Assembly (NCBI GenBank): GCA_003551495.1
Contig: PUMT01000191.1
Location: forward strand, 1-50,790
Direction: 5' to 3'
DNA length: 50,790 bases
DNA from: Bacteroidota bacterium
GTDB taxonomy: Bacteria; Bacteroidota; Bacteroidia; Bacteroidales; PUMT01
Numbering within the stretch: the stretch's first letter is position 1; each line of letters begins with the position of its first letter. The notes beneath the pieces are model-generated. The model did no database searches, was not told the origin of the DNA, and was given only the letters and a program-made list of their open reading frames with translations. Below are positions 9,914 to 19,593 of the stretch, piece by piece. Made by a program: the position numbers and the translations under genes.

Positions 9914-10120
9914 ATGAAGACATCAGAAATAAATGAGTTTACAACCAAAGAGATTGAGGAGCGGATAGATACAGAAAAAAGCCTCCTGGCCAAGCTCAGG
10001 ATGAACCATACGGTATCACCCCTTGACAATCCAATAAAGATCAAGGAGACCAGGAGAAATATTGCCAGACTAAAAACGATCCTGCGTCAAAGGTTGTCAA
10101 ATGAGAATTCGAAAAGTTAG
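9914..10120 (+). CDS. rpmC: 50S ribosomal protein L29
   Basis: L29 sits beside L23 at the exit of the peptide tunnel. The 68-residue product is a short helical protein with the family segments LLAKLRMNHTVSPLDNP and KETRRNIARLKTILRQR. It lies 6 bases after rplP and 6 bases before rpsQ, in canonical order. Confidence 0.96.
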   Translation: MKTSEINEFTTKEIEERIDTEKSLLAKLRMNHTVSPLDNPIKIKETRRNIARLKTILRQRLSNENSKS

Positions 10121-10126
10121 ACTGCA

Positions 10127-10384
10127 ATGGAAAAAAGAAATCTAAGAAAAGAACGAACCGGAGTTGTGGTTAGCAACAAAATGGATAAGTCCATTGTAGT
10201 TGCAGTGGAAAGGAGGATAAAGCACCCTGTATACAGGAAGTTCCTGAAAAAAACCACTAAACTCATGGCACACGATGAGCAGAATAACTGCAACATTGGT
10301 GACAAGGTAAAAATAATGGAAACCCGGCCGTTGAGCAAAGACAAGTGCTGGAGGTTGGTAGAAATACTTGAAAGAGCTAAATAA
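10127..10384 (+). CDS. rpsQ: 30S ribosomal protein S17
   Basis: S17 is an OB-fold protein that binds 16S rRNA early in 30S assembly. The 85-residue product contains [20 protein letters not shown] and the conserved [20 protein letters not shown] with the end [12 protein letters not shown]. It starts 6 bases after rpmC. rplN follows after only 2 bases. Confidence 0.97.
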   Translation: MEKRNLRKERTGVVVSNKMDKSIVVAVERRIKHPVYRKFLKKTTKLMAHDEQNNCNIGDKVKIMETRPLSKDKCWRLVEILERAK

Positions 10385-10386
10385 CG

Positions 10387-10752
10387 ATGATACAACAGGA
10401 AAGCAGATTAACAGTTGCTGATAACAGCGGAGCTAAAGAAGTTCTGTGCATCAGGGTGCTTGGCGGCACCGGAAAGCGTTATGCCTCTGTTGGTGACACT
10501 ATAGTTGTTACCATAAAAAGCGCAATTCCTTCAGGAGATATTAAAAAGGGCACCGTAACAAGAGCGGTTGTTGTACGCACTAAAAAGGAGATCAGGAGAA
10601 ACGACGGTACATATATTCGTTTTGATGACAATGCCGTGGTTTTACTGAATAATTTGGGGGAACTGAGGGGGACTCGTATATTCGGTCCTATTCCCAGGGA
10701 ACTCAGGGAAAAGTATATGAAGGTTGTTTCACTTGCACCGGAAGTATTATAA
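10387..10752 (+). CDS. rplN: 50S ribosomal protein L14
   Basis: L14 lies at the subunit interface and takes part in an inter-subunit bridge; it is also the binding site of the silencing factor RsfS. The 121-residue product starts [20 protein letters not shown] and ends with the family block [20 protein letters not shown]. It follows rpsQ by 2 bases. Confidence 0.98.
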   Translation: MIQQESRLTVADNSGAKEVLCIRVLGGTGKRYASVGDTIVVTIKSAIPSGDIKKGTVTRAVVVRTKKEIRRNDGTYIRFDDNAVVLLNNLGELRGTRIFGPIPRELREKYMKVVSLAPEVL

Positions 10753-10772
10753 TAAAGGAAAAAACAGGGGTA

Positions 10773-11096
10773 ATGGGAAAAAAATTACACATAAAAAAAG
10801 GAGATATCGTATATGTGATATCTGGTGAATCAAAAGGCCAACAGGGGAGAGTCCTTGATGTCATGACCAAATCGGGCAAGGCTTTGGTTGAAGGAGCAAA
10901 TATTGTTTCAAAGCACACAAAGCCCAGCGCCAAAAACCGCCAGGGAGGAATTCTCAAGAAGGAGTCACCAATCAATATTTCAAATTTAATGGTTGTTGAT
11001 CCCTCCAGCGGCAAGCCCACCAGGATTGGCAGGAGGCTAAATGAGAAAAACAAGCTGGTTCGCTATTCAAAAATATCAGGAGAGGAGATTAAATAA
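10773..11096 (+). CDS. rplX: 50S ribosomal protein L24
   Basis: L24 is an assembly initiator of the 50S with a KOW motif. The 107-residue product contains [20 protein letters not shown] (the KOW region) and the block [18 protein letters not shown]. Its TAA stop shares one base with the ATG of rplE at 11096, suggesting coupled translation. Confidence 0.97.
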   Translation: MGKKLHIKKGDIVYVISGESKGQQGRVLDVMTKSGKALVEGANIVSKHTKPSAKNRQGGILKKESPINISNLMVVDPSSGKPTRIGRRLNEKNKLVRYSKISGEEIK

Positions 11097-11653
11097 TGGA
11101 ATACAAGCCACTACTAAAAGAAAAATATTTTACGGAAATTGTTCCGGCTCTTAAAAAGGAGTTCAATTACAAAAGTGTAATGGAAGTTCCCCGGCTGACA
11201 AAAATTGTAATTAATCAGGGTGTGGGACAGGCAGTTGCAGATAAGAAGATGATTGAAACGGCCGAAAAAGAGCTAACCAGTATAGCCGGACAGAAGGCAG
11301 TACAAACGGTTTCCAAAAAAGATATCTCAAACTTCAAACTTCGCCGTGATACTCCGATTGGTGTCAGGGTTACATTACGCCGTGAACGTATGTATGAATT
11401 CATGGAAAGACTTATTGCTGCGGCAATTCCCCGGATACGCGACTTCAGGGGGGTAAACAACAAGTTTGACGGACGGGGTAATTACACGCTGGGTATAAGT
11501 GAGCAGATAATATTCCCTGAAATCGATATTGACAAGGTAAATAAGATCATGGGGATGGAAATAACCTTTGTGACAACAGCAAAAACCGATGAAGAGGGAT
11601 ATGCACTCCTTCGTGAATTCGGATTACCATTTAAGGACATAAAAAAGAATTAG
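11096..11653 (+). CDS. rplE: 50S ribosomal protein L5
   Basis: L5 binds 5S rRNA in the central protuberance and contacts P-site tRNA. The 185-residue product carries the family blocks [32 protein letters not shown] and [19 protein letters not shown]. It overlaps rplX by one base and is followed by rpsN after 2 bases. Confidence 0.98.
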   Translation: MEYKPLLKEKYFTEIVPALKKEFNYKSVMEVPRLTKIVINQGVGQAVADKKMIETAEKELTSIAGQKAVQTVSKKDISNFKLRRDTPIGVRVTLRRERMYEFMERLIAAAIPRIRDFRGVNNKFDGRGNYTLGISEQIIFPEIDIDKVNKIMGMEITFVTTAKTDEEGYALLREFGLPFKDIKKN

Positions 11654-11655
11654 AT

Positions 11656-11925
11656 ATGGCTAAAGAATCAATGAAAGCCCGTGAGGTTAAGCGACTCAAA
11701 CTGGTTGAAAAATATGCTGAAAAACGTGCAAAACTCAAAGCGGAAGGTGATTATGTGGGATTAAGCAGGCTCCCGAGAAACAGTAATCCGATACGTTTAC
11801 ACAACCGCTGTAAGTTGACGGGACGGCCGAAAGGTTATATCAGGCAGTTTGGGATAAGCAGGATAACCTTCAGGGAAATGGCATCAAAGGGATTGATTCC
11901 CGGAATCAGGAAGGCCAGCTGGTAA
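11656..11925 (+). CDS. rpsN: 30S ribosomal protein S14, zinc-free form
   Basis: S14 is a 30S head protein. The product has 89 residues and the conserved C-terminal block [19 protein letters not shown]. It has only one cysteine, so the CxxC...CxxC zinc ribbon of the short form is absent. This is the long, zinc-independent type. It follows rplE by 2 bases. Confidence 0.97.
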   Translation: MAKESMKAREVKRLKLVEKYAEKRAKLKAEGDYVGLSRLPRNSNPIRLHNRCKLTGRPKGYIRQFGISRITFREMASKGLIPGIRKASW

Positions 11926-11959
11926 TGATCATAATAAAAGAATAAATAATAATACTGAA

Positions 11960-12355
11960 ATGACAGATCCGATAGCAGATTATCTTACGCGTATTAGGAA
12001 TGCGGTGATGGCTAGACATAAGGTGGTAGAAATACCTGCTTCAAATATTAAGAAAGATATAACCAAAATCTTGCATGATAAGGGTTATATCCTGAACTAC
12101 AAGTTTCTGGATGACAACTTGCAGGGAGTAATAAAAATTGCCCTTAAATACCATCCTGAAACAAAAGAGCCTGTTATCAAATCGCTCAGGAGGGTCAGCA
12201 GACCCGGATTACGCCAGTATTGTGGCAAGGACAAATTGCCGAGGGTTCTTAACGGACTGGGAATAGCGGTTATTTCGACTTCACAGGGTGTAATGTCCGA
12301 CAAGGAAGCCAGGACAAGGAACCTTGGCGGTGAAGTTATATGTTATGTATATTAA
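11960..12355 (+). CDS. rpsH: 30S ribosomal protein S8
   Basis: S8 binds the central domain of 16S rRNA and in E. coli represses the spc operon by binding its mRNA. The 131-residue product starts [18 protein letters not shown] and ends with the conserved [20 protein letters not shown] followed by EVICYVY. It starts 34 bases after rpsN. Confidence 0.98.
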   Translation: MTDPIADYLTRIRNAVMARHKVVEIPASNIKKDITKILHDKGYILNYKFLDDNLQGVIKIALKYHPETKEPVIKSLRRVSRPGLRQYCGKDKLPRVLNGLGIAVISTSQGVMSDKEARTRNLGGEVICYVY

Positions 12356-12372
12356 AAAGAGGAGTTTTACAA

Positions 12373-12924
12373 ATGTCAAGAATAGGAAATTTGCCTGTTG
12401 AAATACCTGAAAAGGTTACTGTTACAGTTGACGGTGAGAATGTAAATGTGAAAGGTCCGCTGGGAGAGCTGGATCAGGTGGTAAAACCCGGTATAACAGT
12501 TAAAGTTGAAGATGGCAAAGTTTTGGTTAAGCGGGTCGATGATTCAAAGGAGAATAAATCCATGCACGGGCTTTACAGGACTCTGATCGGTAATATGGTT
12601 ACAGGGGTTTCTGAAGGTTACAGCATACAACAGGAGCTGGTAGGTGTAGGGTTCCGTGCAGAGGCAAAGGGACAGGTGCTGGAGCTGAGTCTGGGATACT
12701 CGCACGATATTTACTTTGAGATCCCGGTTGAGGTGAAAGTTGAAACCAAAACTGAACGCCGTAAAAACCCGGTTATTACACTTTCAAGTATTGATAAGCA
12801 ACTTTTGGGACAGGTTGCTGCCAAGATTCGCTCCCTGAGACCACCCGAACCATACAAAGGAAAGGGGATTAAATTTGTTGGCGAGCATATCAGAAAGAAA
12901 GCAGGCAAATCTGCCAGTGTTTAA
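12373..12924 (+). CDS. rplF: 50S ribosomal protein L6
   Basis: L6 lies at the base of the L7/L12 stalk near the factor-binding site. The ATG at 12373 gives the family start [15 protein letters not shown] (183 residues); an in-frame upstream ATG inside rpsH is rejected because it adds only non-conserved residues. The C-terminal block [20 protein letters not shown] is diagnostic. A GGAG lies 9 bases upstream of the start, one of the few SD-like sites in the block. Confidence 0.97.
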   Translation: MSRIGNLPVEIPEKVTVTVDGENVNVKGPLGELDQVVKPGITVKVEDGKVLVKRVDDSKENKSMHGLYRTLIGNMVTGVSEGYSIQQELVGVGFRAEAKGQVLELSLGYSHDIYFEIPVEVKVETKTERRKNPVITLSSIDKQLLGQVAAKIRSLRPPEPYKGKGIKFVGEHIRKKAGKSASV

Positions 12925-12946
12925 TTTTGTAAATTATTTAGGAACT

Positions 12947-13306
12947 ATGGCTTTAACAAAGCGACAAAGAAGAAAGCGGATCAGACAAAGGATACGCAAG
13001 CATATAAACGGGAAAGCTGAAAAACCGCGGATGAGTGTTTTCAGAAGCAACCGTGGTATATATGTTCAACTTATCGATGATCTTAACGGGAACACACTTG
13101 TAAGTGCTTCTTACCTTGAAAAAGAGATTTCAGACCAGAAAGATGTAAACAAAACTGAACAGGCAAAGCTGGTCGGTAAGCTGATTGCAAAAAAATCAAA
13201 AGAAAAAAATATTTCCGAAGTGGTTTTTGATAGAAACGGTTACCTGTATCATGGCAGGGTTAAAGCTTTAGCCGATGCTGCCAGGGAAGAAGGTTTAAAA
13301 TTTTAA
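12947..13306 (+). CDS. rplR: 50S ribosomal protein L18
   Basis: L18 binds 5S rRNA together with L5 in the central protuberance. The ATG at 12947 gives [19 protein letters not shown] and a 119-residue product with the family blocks [20 protein letters not shown] and [20 protein letters not shown]. The upstream in-frame ATG inside rplF would add 24 non-conserved residues and is rejected. Confidence 0.97.
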   Translation: MALTKRQRRKRIRQRIRKHINGKAEKPRMSVFRSNRGIYVQLIDDLNGNTLVSASYLEKEISDQKDVNKTEQAKLVGKLIAKKSKEKNISEVVFDRNGYLYHGRVKALADAAREEGLKF

Positions 13307-13309
13307 ATT

Positions 13310-13822
13310 ATGTCAACTATAAGAAAAGTAAAAACCAGCGATTTAGAACTTAAGGAAAGAGTAGTAAGCATACAAAGGGTAACTAAAGTTACCAAAGGTG
13401 GGAGAACTTTCAGTTTTTCGGCAATAGTGGTAGTTGGTAATGAGTCAGGTATAGTGGGATACGGTTTGGGTAAGGCCAACGAGGTGACCACTGCAATTGC
13501 AAAGGGTATGGAAGATGCAAAAAAGAACCTGATAAAGGTGCCTGTTTATAAAGGTACCATTCCGCATGAAAAAGTTGCGAAATTCGGAGGGGCAAAAGTT
13601 TTTCTGAAACCGGCGTCACATGGTACAGGAGTTGTTGCAGGAGGAGCTATGCGTGCAGTACTCGAAAGTGTTGGGATAACCGATGTTCTAGCCAAATCCA
13701 AGGGGTCTTCCAACCCTCACAATCTGGTTAAAGCCACTTTTTCTGCCCTGATGGACATGAGAGATGCATCCAGCATTGCAGAACTTAGGGGTATATCAAT
13801 AGACAGGGTGTTTAACGGATAA
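13310..13822 (+). CDS. rpsE: 30S ribosomal protein S5
   Basis: S5 helps form the mRNA entry channel and affects decoding fidelity. The 170-residue product contains the double-stranded-RNA-binding segment [19 protein letters not shown] and the C-terminal block VRAVLE-like [20 protein letters not shown]. It starts 3 bases after rplR. Confidence 0.97.
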   Translation: MSTIRKVKTSDLELKERVVSIQRVTKVTKGGRTFSFSAIVVVGNESGIVGYGLGKANEVTTAIAKGMEDAKKNLIKVPVYKGTIPHEKVAKFGGAKVFLKPASHGTGVVAGGAMRAVLESVGITDVLAKSKGSSNPHNLVKATFSALMDMRDASSIAELRGISIDRVFNG

Positions 13823-13833
13823 ATATATAATTT

Positions 13834-14013
13834 ATGGCCAGGATAAGATACAGATTAGTAAGAAGCAAAATTGGAAGTACTGCTCGCCAGAAAAAGACCC
13901 TGGAAGCACTGGGTCTGAACAAGGTGAACAGTTCAGGGGAAGCTGAGGCTACACCACAGGTCTTGGGGATGCTTGAAAAAGTAAAACATTTAGTTAAAAC
14001 TGAAAAGGGTTAA
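13834..14013 (+). CDS. rpmD: 50S ribosomal protein L30
   Basis: L30 is a small 50S protein of the spc group. The 59-codon reading frame starts MARIRYRLVRSKIGSTARQK and continues KTLEALGLNKVNSS, the family signature, then ends KVKHLVKTEKG. It fits exactly between rpsE (11 bases) and rplO (21 bases), its canonical place. It is short but certain from sequence and position. Confidence 0.96.
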   Translation: MARIRYRLVRSKIGSTARQKKTLEALGLNKVNSSGEAEATPQVLGMLEKVKHLVKTEKG

Positions 14014-14034
14014 TCAACTTAAGATATTTTTAAT

Positions 14035-14481
14035 ATGGATTTAAGTAATTTGAAACCGGCCGAAGGTTCTGTCAGGAAGAGCAAAAGACTTGGCAGGGGA
14101 GAAGGTTCAGGAAGAGGCGGCACTTCCACAAAAGGCCATAAAGGAGCCAAATCAAGATCAGGCTACAAAAGAAGGTTTGGCTTCGAAGGGGGCCAGATGC
14201 CATTACAGAGAAGGGTTCCGAAATTCGGCTTCAATAACATAAACCGTAAGGAGTATAAGTGTATAAATATTGGGTCGTTGCAGGAATTATCAGAGAAGAA
14301 AGGTGTTGCCACCTTTGATCTTCAAACTTTGATCGAAGCCGGACTTGCAACGGGCAAAACTCCTGTAAAGATTCTCGCCAACGGAAACCTTTCGGCAAAA
14401 CTGGAAGTTCATGCTCATGCATTTTCCAGATCAGCGATTGAAGCAATAGAATCATCAGGTGGCAAAGCCGTAAAAATATAG
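14035..14481 (+). CDS. rplO: 50S ribosomal protein L15
   Basis: L15 is a late-assembly 50S protein. The 148-residue product starts MDLSNLKPAEGSVRKSKRLG and has the glycine-rich arm GRGEGSGRGGTSTKGHKGAK and the block FEGGQMPLQRRVPKFGF. It ends 4 bases before secY, so the two are probably translated in close succession. Confidence 0.97.
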   Translation: MDLSNLKPAEGSVRKSKRLGRGEGSGRGGTSTKGHKGAKSRSGYKRRFGFEGGQMPLQRRVPKFGFNNINRKEYKCINIGSLQELSEKKGVATFDLQTLIEAGLATGKTPVKILANGNLSAKLEVHAHAFSRSAIEAIESSGGKAVKI

Positions 14482-14485
14482 TTTA

Positions 14486-15826
14486 ATGAGAAAATTTATT
14501 GAGACCATAAAGAATATTTTCAAGATTGAAGATCTCCGTTCCAGGATATTGTATACACTGGGGATTCTTTTAATATACAGGGTCGGAACATTTGTGGTTT
14601 TACCGGGGATTGACCCGGCTCAGCTGAGCGAACTGAAACAGCAAACTGCTGACGGTATCCTTGGATTGCTCGATATGTTTTCCGGAGGGGCATTTGCCAA
14701 CGCATCCATATTTGCCCTTGGCATAATGCCGTATATTTCTGCATCAATTGTTGTACAGCTCCTGGGGATAATGGTGCCCTACTTTCAAAGGCTTCAAAGG
14801 GAAGGAGAAAGCGGCAGGAGAAAGATCAACCAGATAACACGTTATCTTACTGTAGTAATTCTGGTTTTTCAGGCTCCGGCATATCTCAGAAATCTTCAGG
14901 TTCAGCTTTCTGAAACCGCATTTGCACTTCAGGGAGCTTTCTGGTGGGTCTCCTCAATTATAATTCTGACCTCCGGCACAATGTTCGTAATGTGGCTGGG
15001 TGAAAGGATAACTGAAAAAGGAATAGGCAACGGTATTTCACTTATCATTATGGTGGGGATTATTGCCAGGTTGCCTTTTGCATTGTTTGCAGAGTTTTTT
15101 GCAAGACTTGAACAGCAGCAGGGGGGCGGACTTGTAATGTTCATTGTTGAGATGGTAGTACTTTTCCTGGTTTTCATGGGAGTAATACTATTGGTTCAGG
15201 GAACAAGGCGCATTCCTGTACAGTATGCAAAAAGGATAGTTGGCAACAAGCAGTACGGAGGTGTCAGGCAGTACATTCCGCTTAAGGTTAATTCTGCAGG
15301 AGTTATGCCAATAATTTTCGCACAGGCGCTTATGTTTGTCCCGCTTACACTTTCGGGGTTCACTGACAGCGAAGCTATGTCAGGATTTGCAGCCGCATTT
15401 TCTGATTTTACCGGATTCTGGTATAATTTCACCTTTGCCGTGCTGATCATTCTCTTTACTTATTTCTATACAGCCGTTACGATAAACCCAACGCAGATGG
15501 CAGAGGATATGAAGCGTAACGGTGGTTTTATCCCGGGTGTTAAACCGGGAAAAAAGACAGTCGAGTTTCTTGATACCATTATGTCAAGAATAACACTTCC
15601 GGGTTCATTATGCCTTGCAGTCGTTGCAATATTACCAGCATTTGCAATGATAGCAGGGGTAAATGCCCAATTTGCACAATTTTACGGTGGTACTTCACTG
15701 CTTATAATGGTGGGGGTAACCCTGGATACTTTGCAACAAATTGAAAGTCACCTTCTGATGAGGCATTATGACGGGTTGATGAAATCAGGCCGGATAAAAG
15801 GCCGTTCAGGAGGGGGTGTAATATAA
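14486..15826 (+). CDS. secY: Protein translocase subunit SecY
   Basis: SecY is the channel of the Sec translocon in the inner membrane; it moves most exported and membrane proteins with SecE/SecG and the motor SecA. The 446-residue product has about ten hydrophobic segments. Visible family blocks are the plug/pore region around FSGGAFANASIFALGIMPYI, the loop QRLQREGESGRRKINQITRY and NPTQMAEDMKRNGGFIPG. It sits at the usual place at the end of the spc group, 4 bases after rplO. Confidence 0.98.
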   Translation: MRKFIETIKNIFKIEDLRSRILYTLGILLIYRVGTFVVLPGIDPAQLSELKQQTADGILGLLDMFSGGAFANASIFALGIMPYISASIVVQLLGIMVPYFQRLQREGESGRRKINQITRYLTVVILVFQAPAYLRNLQVQLSETAFALQGAFWWVSSIIILTSGTMFVMWLGERITEKGIGNGISLIIMVGIIARLPFALFAEFFARLEQQQGGGLVMFIVEMVVLFLVFMGVILLVQGTRRIPVQYAKRIVGNKQYGGVRQYIPLKVNSAGVMPIIFAQALMFVPLTLSGFTDSEAMSGFAAAFSDFTGFWYNFTFAVLIILFTYFYTAVTINPTQMAEDMKRNGGFIPGVKPGKKTVEFLDTIMSRITLPGSLCLAVVAILPAFAMIAGVNAQFAQFYGGTSLLIMVGVTLDTLQQIESHLLMRHYDGLMKSGRIKGRSGGGVI

Positions 15827-15847
15827 TTTTGAAAATTACGTTCTTTG

Positions 15848-16657
15848 ATGTCGGTGTTAAAAAACGATGAGGAGATTGAAAAGTTGCGCCAGTCAAATAT
15901 GCTGGTGTCAAAAACACTTGCAGAACTGGCAAAACATATTGAAGAGGGTGTTACTACTTTAATGCTTGACAAAATAGCAGAGGAGTTTATCAGGGATCAT
16001 GGGGCCGAACCCGGATTCAAAGGTTATAACGGGTTTCCCGGAACATTATGTACTTCACTGAACAGTGAGGTAGTTCATGGAATCCCCTCGGAAAGAACAC
16101 TTGTCAACGGAGACATTCTTTCGATTGATTGCGGGGTTATACTGAACGGATACTATGGAGATACCGCATTTACATTTTCTGTTGGTGAAATTAACGGGAA
16201 AGTCAGGGATCTTCTTCGTGTCACCCATGAATGCTTAATGAGAGGCATCAGTAATGCCATTGAAGGAAACAGGCTGGGAGATATAAGTTACGCAATCCAG
16301 TCGCATGCCGAAAATAACGGTTTTTCTGTTGTCAGGGAGCTGGTTGGTCACGGACTGGGAAAAAAGCTGCATGAGGAGCCCGAAGTTCCAAACTTCGGGA
16401 AAAGGGGAAGTGGGATGAAGCTGAAAAGCGGACTTGTTATTTGTATTGAGCCAATGATAAACATCGGTAAAAGGAATATTTTCCAGAAAACCGATGGATG
16501 GACTATCCGGACACGTGACGGAGAACCTTCAGCCCATTATGAACTTGCAATAGTAGTACAAAAAGGCAAACCGGATATTTTGTCTACATTTGAATATATT
16601 GAACAGGAATTGAAAACAAAAAACAAGGAGTTACCATGGCAAAGCAGCCTCCAATAG
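15848..16657 (+). CDS. map: Type I methionine aminopeptidase
   Basis: MetAP removes the initiator methionine from new proteins whose second residue is small. The ATG at 15848 gives a 269-residue product. All five metal-ligand regions are visible: [14 protein letters not shown] (two Asp), [12 protein letters not shown] (His), CIEPM (Glu) and HYELAIVV (Glu). The substrate-site His is in VVHGIP. The last 22 bases overlap infA. Clustering with secY and infA is standard in this phylum. Confidence 0.97.
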   Translation: MSVLKNDEEIEKLRQSNMLVSKTLAELAKHIEEGVTTLMLDKIAEEFIRDHGAEPGFKGYNGFPGTLCTSLNSEVVHGIPSERTLVNGDILSIDCGVILNGYYGDTAFTFSVGEINGKVRDLLRVTHECLMRGISNAIEGNRLGDISYAIQSHAENNGFSVVRELVGHGLGKKLHEEPEVPNFGKRGSGMKLKSGLVICIEPMINIGKRNIFQKTDGWTIRTRDGEPSAHYELAIVVQKGKPDILSTFEYIEQELKTKNKELPWQSSLQ

Positions 16658-16854
16658 AACAGGATGGTACAATTGTTGAAGCCTTGTCAAACGCAATGTT
16701 CAAGGTTGAACTTGAAAACGGGCATACAATAATTGCCCATATTTCAGGAAAAATGCGCATGCATTATATAAAGATCCTGCCGGGTGACAGGGTAAAGGTG
16801 GAAATGTCGCCTTATGACCTTACCAAAGGAAGGATCTGTTACAGGTATAAGTAA
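16636..16854 (+). CDS. infA: Translation initiation factor IF-1
   Basis: IF-1 binds the 30S A site during initiation and supports IF-2 and IF-3. The 72-residue OB-fold product starts [20 protein letters not shown] and contains [20 protein letters not shown] and the end [12 protein letters not shown], matching family length. Its start lies 22 bases inside map, so translation is probably coupled. A 156-base AT-rich spacer follows; no clear promoter or hairpin was recognised in it. Confidence 0.98.
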   Translation: MAKQPPIEQDGTIVEALSNAMFKVELENGHTIIAHISGKMRMHYIKILPGDRVKVEMSPYDLTKGRICYRYK

Positions 16855-17010
16855 AAAGAATACTGGAAATATATAACTTTTTGATTTTTGGTCGTTTTCC
16901 GGCAACAGCAGATTTAAAGTAAGGCCCTGATTATTGATTAGGAAAAGTTTTTTTTGACATTTAGAAAATAACAGAATATTTAATTGATTTTATAAAAATT
17001 GTTTGTACGT

Positions 17011-17127
17011 ATGAAGGTTAGAGCATCTGTAAAGAAGAGAAGTGCCGAGTGCAAAATCGTACGCCGGAAAGGACGGTTGTATGTTATTAACAAAAAGAAT
17101 CCCAGGTATAAACAACGTCAGGGGTGA
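17011..17127 (+). CDS. rpmJ: 50S ribosomal protein L36, zinc-free form
   Basis: L36 is the smallest 50S protein and stabilises 23S rRNA near the factor site. The 38-codon frame starts [20 protein letters not shown] and ends NPRYKQRQG. In zinc-binding L36 the ligands are three Cys and one His. Here the first Cys is Ser11, the third is Asn, the His is Tyr33, and only Cys14 remains, so it is a non-zinc form. It lies in its usual place between infA and rpsM. Confidence 0.96.
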   Translation: MKVRASVKKRSAECKIVRRKGRLYVINKKNPRYKQRQG

Positions 17128-17159
17128 TTGTTATAAAAGAAAAATAAAATTTTGAATAT

Positions 17160-17537
17160 ATGGCAAGAATAGTTGGAGTAGACTTACCAAAAAACAAAAG
17201 GGGAGAAATAGGCCTTACCTATATTTACGGTATAGGGAGAAGTGCTGCAAGGCAAATCCTCTCAAAGGCAAACATTGATGCCAGCATCAAGGTGAAAGAA
17301 TGGGACGACAAGCAGTTGTCCGAGATCAGGACTATAGTTAATGAGCATTATAAAGTGGAAGGCGAACTGAGGTCTTCAGTTCAGATGAATATAAAAAGGC
17401 TCATGGATATAGGTTGTTACCGGGGTATCCGCCACAGGTCGGGTTTGCCTGTACGCGGTCAGAGCACGAAGAATAATGCAAGAACCAGAAAAGGCAGAAA
17501 AAAGACAGTTGCCAATAAGAAAATGGCAACCAAATAA
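17160..17537 (+). CDS. rpsM: 30S ribosomal protein S13
   Basis: S13 is a head protein that contacts P-site tRNA and forms bridges with L5. The 125-residue product starts [20 protein letters not shown] and contains the helix-hairpin block [14 protein letters not shown] and the basic tail [18 protein letters not shown]. It begins the alpha group, 32 bases after rpmJ. Confidence 0.98.
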   Translation: MARIVGVDLPKNKRGEIGLTYIYGIGRSAARQILSKANIDASIKVKEWDDKQLSEIRTIVNEHYKVEGELRSSVQMNIKRLMDIGCYRGIRHRSGLPVRGQSTKNNARTRKGRKKTVANKKMATK

Positions 17538-17555
17538 TATAATCTTTATTTGAAA

Positions 17556-17945
17556 ATGGCAAAAAAGACAGGGACAACAAGAAAAAGAGTCGTTAAGGTT
17601 GAGCCGGTTGGACAGGCTCACATTCAGGCATCCTTCAATAATATTATCATTACGATGACCAACGGCAACGGCCAGACAATTTCATGGGCATCTGCAGGGA
17701 AGATGGGTTTCAGGGGTTCGAAGAAGAACACACCTTATGCTGCCCAGGTGGCTGCAGCCGACTGTGCTAAAATTGCTTTTGATCTTGGAATGAGAAAAGC
17801 AAAGGTGTTTGTCAAGGGACCCGGATCTGGCAGAGAATCTGCAATACGTACAATACACAATACCGGCATTGAGGTTACAGAGATAATTGATGTTACACCG
17901 TTGCCGCATAACGGATGCCGTCCACCAAAACGCAGAAGAGTATAA
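17556..17945 (+). CDS. rpsK: 30S ribosomal protein S11
   Basis: S11 forms part of the platform next to the Shine-Dalgarno duplex site. The ATG at 17556 gives 129 residues ([20 protein letters not shown]); an in-frame TTG two codons upstream is less likely. The family blocks [20 protein letters not shown] and the C-terminal [18 protein letters not shown] are intact. In Bacteroidetes the rRNA anti-SD is thought to be sequestered at this platform, which agrees with the weak SD use seen here (established for the phylum, not shown by this sequence). Confidence 0.97.
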   Translation: MAKKTGTTRKRVVKVEPVGQAHIQASFNNIIITMTNGNGQTISWASAGKMGFRGSKKNTPYAAQVAAADCAKIAFDLGMRKAKVFVKGPGSGRESAIRTIHNTGIEVTEIIDVTPLPHNGCRPPKRRRV

Positions 17946-17978
17946 TTCATTAAACGGCAAAATAATTAATCAGTAAAG

Positions 17979-18587
17979 ATGGCAAGATACAGAGGACCAA
18001 GAACAAAAATAGCAAGAAAATTCAGTGAACCGATTTTCGGACCTGACAAGGTGTTGGAGAAAAAAAACTATCCACCCGGACACCACGGGATCAACAAGAA
18101 AAGAAGAAAAACCTCAGAATACGGCATTCAGCTTCAGGAAAAGCAAAAGGCCAAGTACACCTATGGAATGCTGGAAAAACAGTTTTATAACTTTTTCCAT
18201 AAGGCATCTGCTGCAAAAGGCATTACAGGTGAAGTACTTTTGCAGCTTCTTGAATCCAGGCTGGATAACGTTGTCTACAGGATGGGTATCGCACCGACCC
18301 GTGCATCGGCACGCCAGCTTGTTTCACACAGGCATATTACAGTCAATGGACATGTGGTCAACATACCCTCCTATCTGGTAAAGCCTGGTGACCATGTTGG
18401 AGTGAGGGAGAAGTCCAAATCTCTTGAAGTTATCAACGAGTCGCTTTCTCAGAGTAAAAGGAATGCATACTCCTGGATTGAATGGAATCATGAAAAAATG
18501 ACCGGGAGGTTCCTGAACATGCCTGAACGTTCTGAAATTCCAGAAAATATTAAGGAGCAATTAATTGTAGAATTGTACTCAAAATAA
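17979..18587 (+). CDS. rpsD: 30S ribosomal protein S4, zinc-free form
   Basis: S4 nucleates 30S assembly and lines the mRNA entry channel; in E. coli it represses the alpha operon. The 202-residue product contains the S4 RNA-binding block [20 protein letters not shown] and the end [14 protein letters not shown]. The N-terminal region ([20 protein letters not shown]) lacks the four-cysteine zinc knuckle. It ends 7 bases before rpoA. Confidence 0.98.
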   Translation: MARYRGPRTKIARKFSEPIFGPDKVLEKKNYPPGHHGINKKRRKTSEYGIQLQEKQKAKYTYGMLEKQFYNFFHKASAAKGITGEVLLQLLESRLDNVVYRMGIAPTRASARQLVSHRHITVNGHVVNIPSYLVKPGDHVGVREKSKSLEVINESLSQSKRNAYSWIEWNHEKMTGRFLNMPERSEIPENIKEQLIVELYSK

Positions 18588-18594
18588 AATTGTA

Positions 18595-19587
18595 ATGGCA
18601 ATATTAGCATTCCAGAAGCCTGAAAAGGTAATCATGCTCGAATCAACCGATACAGTCGGTAAATTTGAATTCCGTCCGCTTGAACCCGGTTACGGTATTA
18701 CAGTCGGCAATGCACTAAGAAGGATACTGCTTTCATCACTGGAAGGATATGCCATAACTGCGGTGAGGATTGAAGGAGTCGATCATGAATTCTCAACAAT
18801 TACCGGGGTTATGGAAGATGTAACAGAAATAATCCTGAACCTCAAACAGATCAGATTTAAAAGAGAATCGGGTGATTCGGAAGAGGAAAAGGTTTCCTTC
18901 AAGATCACCGGTAAGGAGGAGTTCAAGGCTGGAGATCTGAACAATTACCTGAGCGGATTCACTGTTCTCAATCCCGACCTCCTAATTTGCCGAATGGAAA
19001 CCGATGTCAAACTGGAAATGGAAATAACAATAAACAAAGGGCGGGGTTATGTCCCTTCGGAGGAGAATAAGCCACCTGAACAGGAATTTGGACTGATTGC
19101 TATGGATTCCATTTTCACACCCATAAAAAATGTTAAGTACGAAGTGGAGAACTTCAGGGTTGAGCAAAAAACAGACTATGAAAAGCTTATTATTGAGGTA
19201 ACTACAGATGGGTCAATTAATCCCAAAGATGCACTTAAAGAAGCCGCAAAAATCCTGATTCATCATTTCATGCTGTTTTCAGATGAGAAAATCACTCTGG
19301 ATATCGAAGAAAAACTTGCAAACGAGGAATTTGACGAGGAGATTCTTCATATGAGGCAATTGCTTAAAACAAGACTGGTAGATCTGGATCTGTCAGTCAG
19401 GGCACTGAACTGCCTTAAAGCTGCTGAGATAGATACACTTGGAGATCTGGTCCAGTACAACAAGAACGATCTTTTGAAGTTCAGGAATTTTGGCAAAAAA
19501 TCCCTTACTGAGCTTGATCAGTTGCTCGAATCAATGAACCTGAACTTCGGAATGGATATATCCAAGTATAAATTAGACAATGAATAA
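18595..19587 (+). CDS. rpoA: DNA-directed RNA polymerase subunit alpha
   Basis: Alpha dimerises to start assembly of RNA polymerase, and its C-terminal domain contacts upstream DNA and activators. The product is 330 residues, normal length. The N-terminal dimerisation region has [20 protein letters not shown]. The C-terminal domain has [20 protein letters not shown], with the Arg that matches Arg265 of E. coli, and [15 protein letters not shown]. It lies 7 bases after rpsD and 6 bases before rplQ. Confidence 0.98.
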   Translation: MAILAFQKPEKVIMLESTDTVGKFEFRPLEPGYGITVGNALRRILLSSLEGYAITAVRIEGVDHEFSTITGVMEDVTEIILNLKQIRFKRESGDSEEEKVSFKITGKEEFKAGDLNNYLSGFTVLNPDLLICRMETDVKLEMEITINKGRGYVPSEENKPPEQEFGLIAMDSIFTPIKNVKYEVENFRVEQKTDYEKLIIEVTTDGSINPKDALKEAAKILIHHFMLFSDEKITLDIEEKLANEEFDEEILHMRQLLKTRLVDLDLSVRALNCLKAAEIDTLGDLVQYNKNDLLKFRNFGKKSLTELDQLLESMNLNFGMDISKYKLDNE

Positions 19588-19593
19588 TTAGAG

